DNA of 64,000 nucleotides, from assembly GCA_013398275.1 (NCBI GenBank), contig VZSE01002737.1:65961-129960 (forward strand). Reading direction: 5' to 3'. A model generated the notes under the pieces. It ran no database searches and was not told where the DNA came from. It saw nothing but the letters and a program-made list of their open reading frames with translations. Position 1 is the first letter of the stretch, and each line of letters starts with the position of its first letter. Position numbers and translations under genes: made by a program. This document shows positions 40,101 to 52,675 of this stretch, piece after piece. The DNA comes from Promerops cafer (Eukaryota; Chordata; Aves; Passeriformes; Nectariniidae).

Positions 40101-41902
40101 TCCTACTCTTCCTCCTGCAGCATAACTGCTGATGCTGAACATTTTATCAAGAAGTATTTACCATTTCAAATATTATATGTGTGTTGTTCTTACCCTGGTT
40201 TTGAGTATATGTGGCTCTACCAAAGTGAGATGTAATCTTTAAGAAATTCTGACAGATACACGGAGTACTGGAGCTTGTCTGGGTGTCAGGTCCATGCTGC
40301 ACCTCTCAGACTGGTCCTGAATGTCAGCACTCCTTTACTCACCCAGGTCTGAGAAGCAGCTTTGCCTTAAAACTTTTTTTTTTTTATGTTTAAAATTACT
40401 TGAGAGATATAAGGACACTACACCATCTTTTTTATTTTTTCCTTCTCTATAAGATTTTCGCTGCATTTTCTTAGTCTATAGCATGATACATCTATTGCAC
40501 ACTCACAAAGCCACGTCATCTGAGTTTTTTCAGCAGCAAGGCCTTAGTGGCAATGTCAAGTTTTTCCAGAGTATATGCTTATGTGGGTTTAATAGGTGTC
40601 AGGGCCAGGAAAGCAAATCACGATCTGCAATCTGACCTCCTCCTAACACAGGCTGTTGGACTGCTCTTTATTAATTCCCACTTCACATCCACTAGCTGTC
40701 TGTGAGCTAGAATATCTCTTTGAGAGAAAAATCAAACGCTCCTATATACATTTTCAGTGATGCAGAATGTATTACCTGCCTGGATACATTGCTACAGTGA
40801 CTGAATGCTTCTGTTGTTAAAAATCCCACTTTTGCTCTTGCCTGAATCTTCCTTGATACACTGTAGAGGAAGAAGATATTCCTTGCTTTTGGATGAAGCA
40901 TAACAAAAAAGAAAAGTAATAGAAATCCCAAATTGCTACTGATTTTGATCTCTTCCCCAAGTATATAGATTGCAAACAAGTCACCCATAGCTGTTTTATT
41001 TTGTGATCAAAGTAGATTAAACTCTCAAAGACATGCATCTAACTCATTATTTTTCTCAATCTTTTCTGAACCTTCTGCAGCTGCTTAAATTCCCATTTTA
41101 AAGGACAGGTTATAAGAAGTGGTACTCCAATACCAGGCACTTCAGTGCTGATTGCAAGAGAGAATGTAAATTCAGCACTTTCTCAGTTGCATATTTAAAA
41201 ATGATGGTAACCATTTTGACCACTCCTGTTACATTGGGAACTATAATTCTCCACCATAAACCTCAATTCTGTATCAGTGTTTACTATAATAAGATCGATT
41301 CTTCTGCAATTATATTTTGTATCCTGCTTTTATGACATGTATGACTTTATAATTAGGCATTCTAAGAAATTCTTTGAAGGTTATGACAGAAAATTATTTT
41401 ATTTAAATATGAGAAAAACATTTAAATGTGCTGAGCTATTAGCCAAGTCCTATGGGGTCACAGTAGAGACAGCAGCTCAGCAAGATTTCCTGTTTCTAAT
41501 AATATTTTAGAACTATTATTTAAGCAGTTTTTGGTTCATCTGCAATCTAGTCTGTTGATGTCATGCTATTTCAATTATTAATCAGGAAGTCATCAGATAC
41601 CAAAGTAAAAGTTTTCCTTCTACCTGGGTGTGTACATCAACAATTTTGTCTAACTTCATAGCATTGGCCAAAAAAATGCAGTCAGTTTGAATATTCTTCT
41701 GTAAACCCTTTAATTTCTTTATTAATCAGGATCCCTTACTAGACATTCCATTATTTATTCCATTGATTCCTATCAGACTAAGAAGATCTATAATTACTCA
41801 TGTCACACCTCTTTTTTTTTCAATAATTGCACAATGTCATCCCACTGCCACAACACTGAAAATACCTCTGTGCTGTAAGGGCTGCTGAAAACCCCTGGTG
41901 AT
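37131..41902. other. Unique non-coding sequence, no gene found
   Basis: No gene is recognised. The open frames (up to 109 codons near 39.6-39.95 kb) are unrecognised and overlap others. Apart from a 10-11 base T run near 40375-40385, I see no repeats of note. Confidence 0.6.
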
Positions 41903-41993
41903 GGTGATGACACTGGATCAACACTGGGAACAACAGAAACTGGATCAACTGGATGGGTGATGACACTGGATCAACACTGGGAACAACAGAAAC
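41903..41993 (+). repeat. 53-bp minisatellite, 1.7 copies
   Basis: The 38-base stretch starting GGTGATGACACTGGATCAAC occurs identically at 41903-41940 and 41956-41993, giving a period of 53. The spacer between the copies repeats part of the unit again (TGGATCAACTGGAT), so shorter GGATCAAC-based repeats are nested inside. The exact identity of the two copies suggests a recent event. Confidence 0.95.
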
Positions 41994-42559
41994 AATGGCC
42001 ATGCATGAGGAAATGGGAGAAACAGTAAACTGTGAAAAACTACTGCTTTTTTACAGTTTTTCTATCACTCTCTAAAGTTTTCTCTTATTTTTTGTGTTGT
42101 ATCTTCTTTCTTTCACTTGGTGAGGCAATGGTACAATTTTGCTGTTCCAACAGCACTTTATCCTTTTTTACTTCTTTCTTTTTTAATTTAGAAAAAGGTT
42201 CTTTTGTAGGGCCTTCATTCTAAAGCCTGTATTCACTTGGATTCTTTTCCTCTCTATTTGCTGCATCAATTTCTAAGTTTTTTCTATTTTCTTCCCTTCT
42301 TTGGTGGTTTTTTACAAAAGTCAGTCTGTCTCTAATCCCTATACTTCTTCACATTCCATGCTTTGTTGCCTCGTTCAGTCTTTCATTATCCTTCCAGATA
42401 AACAGCTCATTATGAGGCTTCTGTTCAAGGAAAGCTAATAAATTCATTGTCTAATTCTTTCCTTTCCTGATCATTACAATCCTAAGTAGCACATTTCCAT
42501 GCTTTTTTCACCCATTTTCAATAATTGTTTTACACACTATCTTTCTCTGAGACACTGGT

Positions 42560-43126
42560 TTGAACTTGTGCTGGATTTGAAGGGACCCATCAAGATCAGT
42601 GAGTCCAACAACTGGCTCTGCACGGGACATCTCAAGGAAATCCCACTCTGTGCCGGGGAGCGTTGTCCAAACTTTTACTGACCTCTGTCAGGCTTGGTGC
42701 TGTGATCACCCCCCTGGGGAGCCTGTTCCAGTGCCCAGCCACCCTCTGGGTGAAGAACCTTTCCTTGATGTCTAACCTAAACCACCCCCAGCTCAGCCTC
42801 GTGCTGTTCCTGAGTCGTGTCACAGATCAGGGGGTCTGTGCCCGCCTCTTCTCTTCCCCTCACGAGGAGGACATTGCAGGCCGCGATGAGGCCTCCCCTC
42901 CGTCTCCTCCAGGCTGAGCACACCAAGCGCCCTCCCCAGCTCCTCATACGGCTTCCCCTGCAGCCCCTTCAGCATCCTCATGCCCTCCTCTGGACACTCT
43001 CTAACAGTTTTATATCTTTTTTATATTGTGGCACCCAAAAGTGCCCCCAGCACCCGAGGTGAGGCCGCCCCAGAGCAGAGCAGAGCGGGACAATCCCCTC
43101 CCTTGCGCTCCTGGCCATGCTGTGCT
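42560..43126 (-). repeat. CR1 LINE 3' fragment, well preserved
   Basis: On the plus strand the reverse complement of CR1 is nearly continuous. The 3' UTR comes first (AAGGGACCCATCAAGATCA, GAGTCCAACAACTGG, GGGGAGCGTTGTCCAAAC). The ORF2 end follows (CTGTCAGGCTTGGTGCTGTG, GGGGAGCCTGTTCCAGTGCC, CACCCTCTGGGTGAAGAACC, GAGGCCTCCCCTCCGTCTCC, TCCTCATACGGCTTCCCCT). It ends with TGGACACTCTCTAACAG, TTATATTGTGGCACCCAAA and CGAGGTGAGGCCGC. It is 5' truncated, as is usual for CR1. The terminal octamer repeats are not clear at the 42.55-kb end. It is much more GC-rich and CpG-rich than its surroundings, and it is less decayed than the copy at 17572. Open frames inside it are not genes. Confidence 0.96.
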
Positions 43127-43971
43127 AAATCTGTTGTGATAATTTGAAGACTTAGTCATTTGAACCTATTGGTTTATTGCTTTATTTTATTTGTGTCATA
43201 AATGTAGTTATTATATGATTCACCTCTAAGTATCTTAAATAAATGCAGATATTATCTGAGTAATATGGTGAATTATGTCTATATCTGCTCACTCATAATA
43301 AAATACATTAAAAGATGGACAGACTGTCTCCATCCCATCAAACTGAAGAGAGGTTCATGTGCTTTGTGAGCACACATAATCTTAAGTAAGTAATCTTCAG
43401 CTCAAGTGAGGGTTCTGATAGTTTTGGGTAAGCGATCTGCGAGTCACATAGGTCTCTTTGGAATTAATCCCCACAAGAGATACTGTAAGAAAATCACCTA
43501 AGGCTGAGGTCATGGCTGCAAGGACAACAGCCTGGTGAAATGCTCCCTTTTTCAGACCCTGCTCATAGTCAATTTTAGTAATGTTCTTCCTGTTAAAATT
43601 ACCCTGTCAAGTAATTTGAAATGGTGAAAAATCCAGCCAACCTGAATCGTTAGTCCTGCCTGTAAAATCAGTCAGCTTTGTTTTCTGCACACTTGTAGGT
43701 GCACAGATCTAGTGTCATCACCTCCTTCTGCTCCACCACGGCGCTGAAAAGCCATACTGTCATTGTACACCCACAGGAAAAGCAGCAGCCATATAAACAT
43801 ATGCCCTGTTCTCTGCTATTGCTTATGTAAAGTGGATCTGATGGCAAAATGGGAAAAAGCTATTTGCTCCACTGTCTAATCAGGAAACTGCTCTTTTAAT
43901 GAATGTATTGTTCAGCTCAGAGTGCTTCTATTGAAGTGAATTTGCTTTCCCCACTAACACTGTCGCTCATC

Positions 43972-43979
43972 ATGCAAAT
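43972..43979 (+). promoter_or_regulatory. Octamer motif ATGCAAAT
   Basis: This is a perfect POU/octamer site within a 250-base stretch (about 43830-44080) lacking repeats and containing several AT-rich homeodomain-like cores. A single 8-mer is expected by chance several times in a window of this size, so the functional reading is speculative. Confidence 0.2.
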
Positions 43980-44616
43980 CAAATGGTGTTTTCCTTAACT
44001 TTTTCCAGTTACAAAATACCAGTGCTTGTCAAATGAAAAGATAAATTACCTTGCCTTGCCTCTGGTATTATTTATAGAATAAGGCAGTGGGCTATTGTAG
44101 CCCTGAGGACTACCAGCTCTACGTTGCACACCAGTGTCATATCTCTGTGTGGTAGGTTAAATTAGATCTTTAGGTGGAAATAAAGTAAAATGCCAATTTG
44201 CTTCAAGATTCTTAAGAATGAGATATCTCATGTAAAGACAAGTTTGGAGTACCTGGAAGGACAGGACTCTCTAATGGGATGGAGACTCCCAGCCTGAGTT
44301 TAGGTGTTTCGATAAATGGGATAAATCAGTTTGAAGCTGTGTCTATCCATTCATTATAATCAAGATTTTGACTTGATTGCTGAACAACATTTACTTTTGG
44401 TGCAGCAGAGATTAAGTGGGGCAGACATTTACCCAGCTTTGTATCTCTTTCAGTCTCTTTGAACAGAGGTACAAGCAGACAAATACTCTCACGGGTGCTA
44501 CTCTGTTCCTCCACAGGTAATTGAGACCTGGAAACGGTCAAGTGAAAGGACAGAACTGCAGCAGCCAAAACACTATTTTGCTTTTAGGAAATACTCTCCA
44601 TTGCCATGGCAAAAAG

Positions 44617-44633
44617 AAAAAAAAAAAAAAAAA
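44617..44633. repeat. A17 homopolymer
   Basis: There are seventeen A residues, preceded by AAAAAG. No recognisable retroposon body is attached. Confidence 0.95.
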
Positions 44634-47600
44634 GTTTTGATTCAAAGTCCATTAATTTCTTGAGTGTATTTTTAATTTAATTTAGTGTATTTCAGAACAG
44701 TCTCAATGGTGGTTTTCATGCAGCAAATAAAGAACACGAGCTCCTCAATATATAGTGGATTTGCACACTCTCCTGTACAGTACTAAGAACCTTCCATTCT
44801 GAATAAAGCAAACATAATTTAAATTGGCATCTTTCTAGCAGGATAAAAAATATGTATCATTCTTCTTACATTTGTAGGTTGGGACATTCTTGGAAGAGGC
44901 ACAAGTCTCTAAATATTTAACAAGCTCTTGAAACACATTATGTGATGCTGTAAATTAATATTTATCTGTAAATCCCTTTCCTACGGAAGGGGGAACCCAC
45001 CAGAAATTCAGAAAACATGACAGATCACACGGCAAAGCACTACTGCATCAAAGAATTCATTTAAGGCCAAACAGAGAAACTATCATAGGAACTGCAGCCT
45101 CCAGTTTCAAAACCAACATAGAATAAGATATGCAAAAAAGAGTAAAGCATGTGGGAACAAGCTCTGAGCTGCCTAAAAGCAAGGTGGGTGAAACAAATCA
45201 GTCTGTGTGCACATTGCAGCTATGGAAATGTGAGATAAGGCTGGTGGGTGATGGAAAGCTTTCAGGTCATTGAATGATTGCTTGTGCTTAAACTCCTACC
45301 ATGGGAAATGACCTGGCAAGAATTACTACAGACATTGGTAATCACATACTTTGGTAGCCAGGTTAGGTGTTGCAGAATGGATAAAACCTGATGGTGAAGT
45401 GCTTGTTTTGGCCTAGTCTCATGGTAATATTTCAGATGTAGTTTAATTCTTCATTTGAGGAGATTTCCTTCTGTGGGCTGACAGAACCCTTACATGCCAT
45501 AGGTTCCCTTTGATTCCACTGGAAAAATGCCATGGAGTGACTAAACACCATCCCCACGCACAGGTCCCTGGACTTCTGTGTCTCACTTCCAGCTACTGCT
45601 CTTGCCCAGTAACATTCCCTGGTGGGAAGATGCTGCCTTCAAGCCCCTGCATCGCAGAAGAATGGCAGAACAAGACACGTGGTCTCCTTGTTGCCAAACG
45701 AATGTCGCACACGAATAAAACACTTTGAAACACACCAAAACCACTTCCTGGAGAGATACTGAGGTCAGACCGCAGCTTGAAAGACCCCTTGCATGGGGCA
45801 GAAATACAGTGAAGGACAGAGAATAGGACTGCAGTTCATTATATCCAGGCTGATTCTCTGATATATCTGCCTTTTATAAGCTCTGTTTCTCAGTCCACTA
45901 TCCAGTCTTTGAGCCAGTGAAAATTTCTGGGTGAAAATTTTGTCAGAGCCAGCAGGTTTCAAAGAAAAATGACTGCTTTTTGAAAAGGTTTAGAGATTTG
46001 GACTTCACGGACAAGTAAAAGTAGAGTCTGTACTCAGTCCTGATGCCATGAAAGACTGCACTTACATTACTGATAAGTAATCAAATTAATGCAGCTCTGA
46101 AATGCAGAAGAACTTTGCAAGAAAAGGAAAGAAAAAGATAGAGATACAAGCAGAAAATGTAATTTTAGTATCTGTAAGAATGAACACCAGAAAAATAAAA
46201 GCCAGAAACAACAGTTGGTTTGAAACTTAAATTTGAGAACTTGGCACCTTGCTTTATTCTGCTGTCTCCAAATTAAGTGTCAGGATTAGGTAGCTATCCA
46301 TTCAAAGGAGATGATGTTTTGTAATAATTATGTCTCCAGCTGCCCTGGGTGTGTTACAAGGAGAGCTAACAAAACGCCATCAGAGCTTACTCTTTACCAG
46401 GTATTACCCACTACAGCTTTCAAATCTTATACCTTTGTCACTTGTTTTGGACCTGCCATATATATCAGCAGTAGCTGAAAGCAAAATATCCCCAAATCTT
46501 TAAAGTGGTGGTTTTCTTCTCTCTAAATTTGAATCTGGACACAATGGCTTTATGGAAACCTCTCCTTTGACTTTTGGGCCAGGAATGGCTGATATCCATC
46601 TCAACTTCCCTCAGAGGAATTACATAGGGGGAATTCTTGCTATTGCTGAAGTAATTGTAGGAATTTCTCCTAAATTAGATTGAGACCTTTCAAAAGTGAA
46701 CTGTACTGAACCAAACATTTAAAAAGGGAGAGAAGGCAGATAGAGAATGACAATGATGTACATCTGTATTATAGAACCTATCATGACCCAGATCATCCAT
46801 TTTGTGCATTATATTATACTCCAAGTGTACTCAGAGTGCTGTTCCTGATGGTGGAAAATATAGAATGTTTTTAAAATTCAAGAAATTTGAACTTCCAATT
46901 TCACGGCACCGGCCTATGCCACAGAGTATTCATCAGAAGCACAGGAAATCACCGTCACCAAGTCCTTCTCTGATTCCTTCTCTCACATTTTTATTTTATT
47001 TCTTGTTTTCCTATGTTTGGTAATGCAAAGTGGGATCCGAAGGAAGTGTGGGAGAGAGCAAGGTAAATCTGGATCACTCCAAAGGGATGTACAAGTAGTG
47101 GAGTACTTCAGGATGTGGATAAGTATCAGGAAGGAGAAAGTAATCCCTCCACTGCTTCTTTGAGCTTTAGCAAATCTGACAGTATCAGCTGTGAGGCTTC
47201 CTTGCAGGTAGTGATACTTTAGGGACATGAATACTTTCCATAGAACTTGGAGGTCATTCCAAGGCTTTTCTTCAGACATTGTGGACCGGATTTTAACCAC
47301 ATTTATTGCTATAATGAGTTTGTTGTTTATATTACCATTCTAAAAAAAAAGAAAACTTATAATCTCTGTGACTAAACCATATGCAAGAATAGTGTTTGTA
47401 AGAGCAATGAGATCACTCTTTTCCTGACTCATCTCAGATAAATGGGCTGCTGGGGAGAAGAGTCTGTGCTGCACCTCAACCAGTCAAGCATCACCTGCAG
47501 TGATTCAGACTTCAGATAATTAGCTTGGTGTAATTATTTCAGGAATCCCCACACTGGGGCTATTAAAGATGACAGGTTAGCTACCTGAGCCTGACAGGCA

Positions 47601-50600
47601 GGATCACCAGAAGCTGCAATGCTCCAACAGCACATGTAACTCTGTCTTAAGAAAGCTCAACTACAGAGCACTCAGCACCAGGATGGGATGGAAGCAATCT
47701 CACTGGCTCCCTCCATTATCCTGCCCTGGAATAACTCTTTTTTTGAGCACTTGCATGGGCAATATGGAAAGTTTTAAAATAATTTGCCTGTGCCAGCACT
47801 CCAGCTTTTGTAGCAGGGTTCAAGCCATGGGGAGCTCAGTGTTCAGTCTCATGAAAAAGTCTTCATAATAACATTTTCTGAGCCTCTCCAATGTACTTAG
47901 TACATGTTTAAGAGGAAGGGACTCAAGAAGGAGAAGAAATCTATATTTCCTCCACTGTCAGATTGCCCACACCTCAAGACATTAATATCAAATTTCAAGA
48001 GATCACAAACCTCCAATGGGTCAATATATTTGAAATGATGTGAGACTAATATTCATCTTTGAAAATAATTTTAACTTTAAAATATTACATGTTCTGCCTG
48101 AATTTAAGGGAAAAAAAGTTTTTCATCTTACTTTGTCTGAGTTTATTCATAGGCAATAAAGGAGAGGTAATTCTTATATTCTCCCAAAAGACAGAAGTAT
48201 TTCCAAGGGCATCTAAGCTGCAAAGAAAATGAGGCCATTGAGGGTTAAGCTCTTAGGCTACAAAGGAATTCTAAAAATTTATCACATAGAATTAAGCTTA
48301 TGGTTTTCAAGCCTATCAGTATTTACTGAATGGAAAAGCTATGAAGTACTAAATGGTAATTTACTTTTTTTTCCCTTTGTGAATGATGTTTTCTGTTTAC
48401 TAAACTGTCATAGAAACAGAGCATCTGTGATTCTGAGGACAGCTAACTGTCCTTGTATTCTGTCCTATGAGAGGGAATCCTAAAACCCAGAATTCAGAGG
48501 AGCCTTGGGGAGAAATGGAATTGTAGCCTCTTAGCCTTCAGGTTAGCAAAAATTTTTTTGTGTTTATCTAAAGAAAGATGCAGGATGTATATGGGAAATA
48601 TAAAATAAAAAGTTCTTTGTAAGGTTAGAAAGATAAAATCTGATCTCCCCCAAGTGATCAGAAAAAGCAGTCAAGGAGCCTTTGCCCTGCACAAAGACAG
48701 AAAGCTGATAAACTGAAACATCTATAATATGTATTTAAAAAAAGAGGTTAAAGATCTCTCAGATAAAACACCAAGAAATATTTCTTGTACATGCTGAGTC
48801 AAATGGAAGGTACAATTTTCAAGGAGAAGGTGGGCTCATCTCATGCAATATTAGAAGATTACAAGATTAGTTTCTACAAAAATTTCCATATTTATTGAGG
48901 ATAAAATACTTCCACTTTGATGATGTAGCTGGTGTAAGTTCTCTGAAGCGGGATGGATCTGAGGGACACTTGGTGACACAAAGAAGCTCTTCTCCTGAGT
49001 TCAGGTGTGGCTCAGGTCACTCCTGTGGCAGGTGCAGAACTCTTTGCAGACAAGAGTTCCTTCGACACAGCTCCTGGCTGTGATCCCAGTACTGGCTCCC
49101 TGACACCCAAAGCAGGATTTACAGGGAACCGTTTGAAGGGCAAGGAGAGAGCATGGAGAAATGCCTTTGTGGCTGTTGAGAATGAGGGGAAAATAACAAA
49201 TGTCTTAGCACTACTCCAAGGAAAAAGACACTGTTTTTCTGTATGGTTGGTTCAGCAAGGTGGCAAAAGAACAGCTGAGGTACCCACCTAAAATCCTACA
49301 ACTATATTTAGGGGAACATCTGATTATCTGCCTTGGTCTCCATTGACAAACAGCAGCAGTCCATCCAGACACCTTTTACAGAAATAAAATTCATTATCTA
49401 GTCAAGGAGACCTTTGGCCCTCCAGGGTACAAGAGCTCGCTGATGTGCCTAAATAAGAAAAGAAACATTCTAACATAGAGCATAGCCTGTAAAAGGATGA
49501 TGGCACAGGGTCCAGGCTGAGAACAAAGGTCTGGAGCCCGAATATTCATATAGATCTGCTTGTGCAATCTCCTAGTGACTACAGGAAAACCTTCAGAAAG
49601 CAATATTCCATCACCAGGAGACTGCTGTTCAACATTTTTTTTTCCAGATTGATTTTTATCCTGGACATTTCTCCTGAGCCTTCCACAGATTTGTTGGAGA
49701 AAAGAAAAAAAAAATGCGACTATAAATATTCATCAGTCTTTTATCAGTTTAATATGCTTAAAATCTTCATGGAGTACTTAGAGGAGGACAGCTACTGTGC
49801 TAGAGTGTTTTTAAGAAAGAAAATGCTGAAGCTCAGCAAGATGAATAATGCCATGACATTTCTGTGGCTAAATAATTGATCTGGAGGGGGTATGCTTTTA
49901 TTTTTCTGCTCAGATACTTAAAGTCAGCTATTCCTAAATGAAGTTTTCACTAGACTTTTTTTTTTCTGAAGTCTGAAAAAATAAAACCAATTATGCTTTT
50001 GAGTACTTTGTAATCTACAGATGGAAGAAAAAGTTGGAAGAAACTAATTTCATTAACTGTTCTAAATTAATCATTCTTTTCCTCCCAATAGACTGATTCT
50101 CTTTTAGTAGTTTTTTTGGCCAAATGTTCATCCTGTGACTCAAGATTAGAAGGAAGAGATGGAGAAACTTCAGGAGATAATCATCCAGAATGCGAATAAG
50201 AATAAGAAAGGAGATTATATAACCTGTAATATCTTGGAGACTGTTCTTCAGGAGATGTAGATACATCTGTAAACAAGAACAGAGTGAAATTAAGTTTTCC
50301 ACTGCTTATGCTTTTCCTTGCTCCTGTTTTGTGCCTTGTTTTGTCTAGCACAAGATACATTAAGTTCTGGTTTTTATCAGTTTGTAAGTGTAGGTGTTAA
50401 CATCTCCAGTCCTTTGGATTGCTGGGATGTTCAGAGGAGGCTGAACTGAGCTTGAACTTTGTTTAATTTTTTTCAGATACAAAAAGTTCCAAACCTGTGT
50501 GGAGTGGTGGTAATACAGTGACTGCATCAGCCAATGTCCTTCAATCTGCCCTCTCAGAAAGTCTGTGTGCATGCTGGCCTTAAGATGCTTATTCATTGAG

Positions 50601-50652
50601 GGACAAATATTATTGCCCTGGCCAGAACATCAGGTTTTACTCTTATATTTGC

Positions 50653-50668
50653 TTTTTTTTTTTTTTTT
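50653..50668. repeat. T16 homopolymer
   Basis: Sixteen T residues lie in unique sequence. Confidence 0.95.
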
Positions 50669-50886
50669 CCTAAAGGAAATAGCCACTACATTATGTTTAC
50701 CTTCAGCATAAATCAGGGTATTTTTCAGAGCCTTAAATGAACTGAAAATCTTGCACCATACATTTTAAACAAAATTACATTTGATTCATAATTAATGTGT
50801 ACTGGGTTTCTAAAAAGTGTAAGAAACGACGTCTGTGGAAATGAGTTTCATCACCCTGACCATGCAAATGAATTTTGACCCTGGGG

Positions 50887-50916
50887 AAAAAACAAAACAA
50901 AAAAAACCCCCAAAAT
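50887..50916. repeat. A/C-rich tract
   Basis: A runs broken by single C end in CCCCC and AAAA. Composition matches the tracts at 34981 and 56526, and the reverse complement of those at 26481 and 51381. Confidence 0.85.
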
Positions 50917-51380
50917 TCTAAGAAGCAGCTTCATAATTTCTTTCATTCACATTCGCTTTTTTATCTCACTAAAGCTGCTCAGGTTACTGAAGCAAAGCAG
51001 AACTTTTGATTAGCAAATCCAAATTATTAAAAAAATTATAAAAACTAAACCTTTAAAGTACGCCTTCAGCAGAGTTTATCATGCTTTATTTAAAACATAT
51101 ATCATAAAGGGACAGAGACAGCAGTGCCTGATTGGTCATGACATGAAGCTCCCAGCTGCACAAAACATTTTGGTAGGCTAGCTGGCTCCCTCTGATTAGA
51201 CCTGACAGATTATTAGAATAGTAGTATTTGATGGACCCTGAGAACAGCAACTGACATACAATTTCAGTACTCAGTATTGGTTCTTTCAGTAAAAAGTATC
51301 ACTATCTATTGATGCTTGATTTTATTAGTAACTTTTTCTCTTTTCTAGGCATCTCTTTTTCTTCTTTCTTTTTGGTGTTA

Positions 51381-51405
51381 GTGGGGTTTTTTTGTTTGTT
51401 TGGTN
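51381..51405. other. T/G tract ending in an ambiguous base
   Basis: A GTGGGG plus T7 tract with TTTG units ends at a single N at 51405. The unresolved base in low-complexity sequence marks a consensus failure or a contig or gap-fill boundary. It lies 55 bases upstream of a segment that is duplicated. Confidence 0.85.
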
Positions 51406-51459
51406 GTCTCCCTGTTACTCTCTTAGCAAGCTGACAGCTGACAAGGTAATATCTTGATC

Positions 51460-52674
51460 ATGAGTATCACTATGAGATGTAGAGGAGCACTGAACCCCAT
51501 CCCTTTTTCTGCGCTTCACCTATCAGATTAATTTTATATCTACTGCAAAGAACAAAATTAGCTGAAATGAAAAAGGAGATTCATAACAATAACAGCAGAG
51601 ACTTATTTTGTTGTGTGTGAGAACACTGGGAGGTCTGACAGGCATTAAGCCTTCATTTCCATTCACTGACAAGGAAATAGATGCATGGAGCCTTTGGGAC
51701 AAATGGTACATTTTTAAAGGTGTGAGAAAATGTCGATTACAGAGGTGTGAGTGTATCCTTTGTGCTCTAACCAGTCTTTTTTCATTTATCCAACACATAG
51801 CACAACCCCCTTGGCAATTAGAGGAATGATAGCTCTGTGGGATGATGATACTGATACAGGGCACTGAAGAAGCTGCATCTGTGCACCTTCCACATTGTTT
51901 AGCTTCCATCCCTTGCAGACTGCTTATGGATGTTTTTTCCCAGCACTCCTCTCACAGTGCTAACTCTGAGTTTGTTCCAAGTGATACACCTTCCTATAGA
52001 GTGGGATGACAGTGATCATTAGTGTAAAAATTGCTTCGCACTTCCTATTATCATTCCTATTTCCTTCTTCAACCAAAACTTATCTGCTAAAGGGAAGCAA
52101 AATGCTCTTTTGCATAGCAAAGGGTCAGGCACTCTGTAGAAAGGAATTGGATGTTACAAGGCAGTGATTATACCATAAAACATAGGGACAAATGGATTCA
52201 GGTTAAGACAACCTGCATTCCATTTTGAGTAGTGAATTTCCCACTACAATGAAATTTTTTTGATGTGTTTTTATGTGCTGTATTTCTCAGTGTAGGATGA
52301 TATGCTCTGGATGGGCATATTTAAATTTTTATCTTATTTTATAGCTACAATAAATGAAATGTTAAATCATTGGAGATAAATGCTTCCTATCTTCCTATGT
52401 TTTTACAAGAGTAGCACTTTGGCTTTACAGATTCCCAAGTGCAACCATGGCTGCAAAAACAGGAGATGCACAAAGAAAATGCATGAGTGGCATAAACATT
52501 CTATGATCTGAGATATTCATGCATAGTGGTTCCACTTATCTATAATAAAACAACTTAAATATGAGGCAAGGGATGGATTAGGTGACTCCCTAACCAATTT
52601 TCTATTATTTTAAAACCTCACACTATCAAAATCTGTATTGTGCACCACAGGACTGTATGTTTTATACACAAATA
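51460..52674 (+). repeat. 1.2-kb tandem duplicate, copy 1 (likely assembly artefact)
   Basis: These 1215 bases recur as copy 2 at 52676-53887. By eye the only differences are one 3-base GAT unit (three in copy 1 near 51838-51846, two in copy 2) and two A-to-G changes (51858 and 51885 against 53071 and 53098). The copies are joined by a single N at 52675, and copy 1 ends exactly where copy 2's 3' end continues into unique sequence. That is the shape of two contigs whose overlapping ends were placed end to end. A minus-strand 128-codon open frame (51523-51909) lies inside but is unrecognised. Confidence 0.97.
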
Positions 52675-52675
52675 N
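52675..52675. other. Single N at the duplicate junction
   Basis: One ambiguous base lies exactly between the two 1.2-kb copies. It is most simply read as a minimal scaffold gap joining two overlapping contigs. Confidence 0.95.

Larger units (their letters stand above)
43127..51404. other. Unique non-coding sequence, no gene found
   Basis: No gene is recognised. The region contains a 17-base A run (44617-44633), a 16-base T run (50653-50668) and an A/C tract (50887-50916). ATGCAAAT octamers occur at 43972-43979 and 50872-50879, each in non-repetitive sequence that could be regulatory. Open frames of up to 105 codons are unrecognised. Confidence 0.65.

Noticed and set aside
42632..43062. Three open frames, two plus and one minus
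   Set aside because: They lie within the CR1 fragment and are pieces or shadows of dead ORF2 sequence.
51523..51909. 128-codon minus-strand frame repeated at 52739-53122
   Set aside because: It appears twice only because the segment is duplicated. The few differences are amino-acid-changing, and the product is unrecognised.
52495..52512. ATTCTATGATCTGAG, reminiscent of CR1 terminal octamers
   Set aside because: It is a single short match with no CR1 sequence before it. It occurs in both duplicated copies for trivial reasons.
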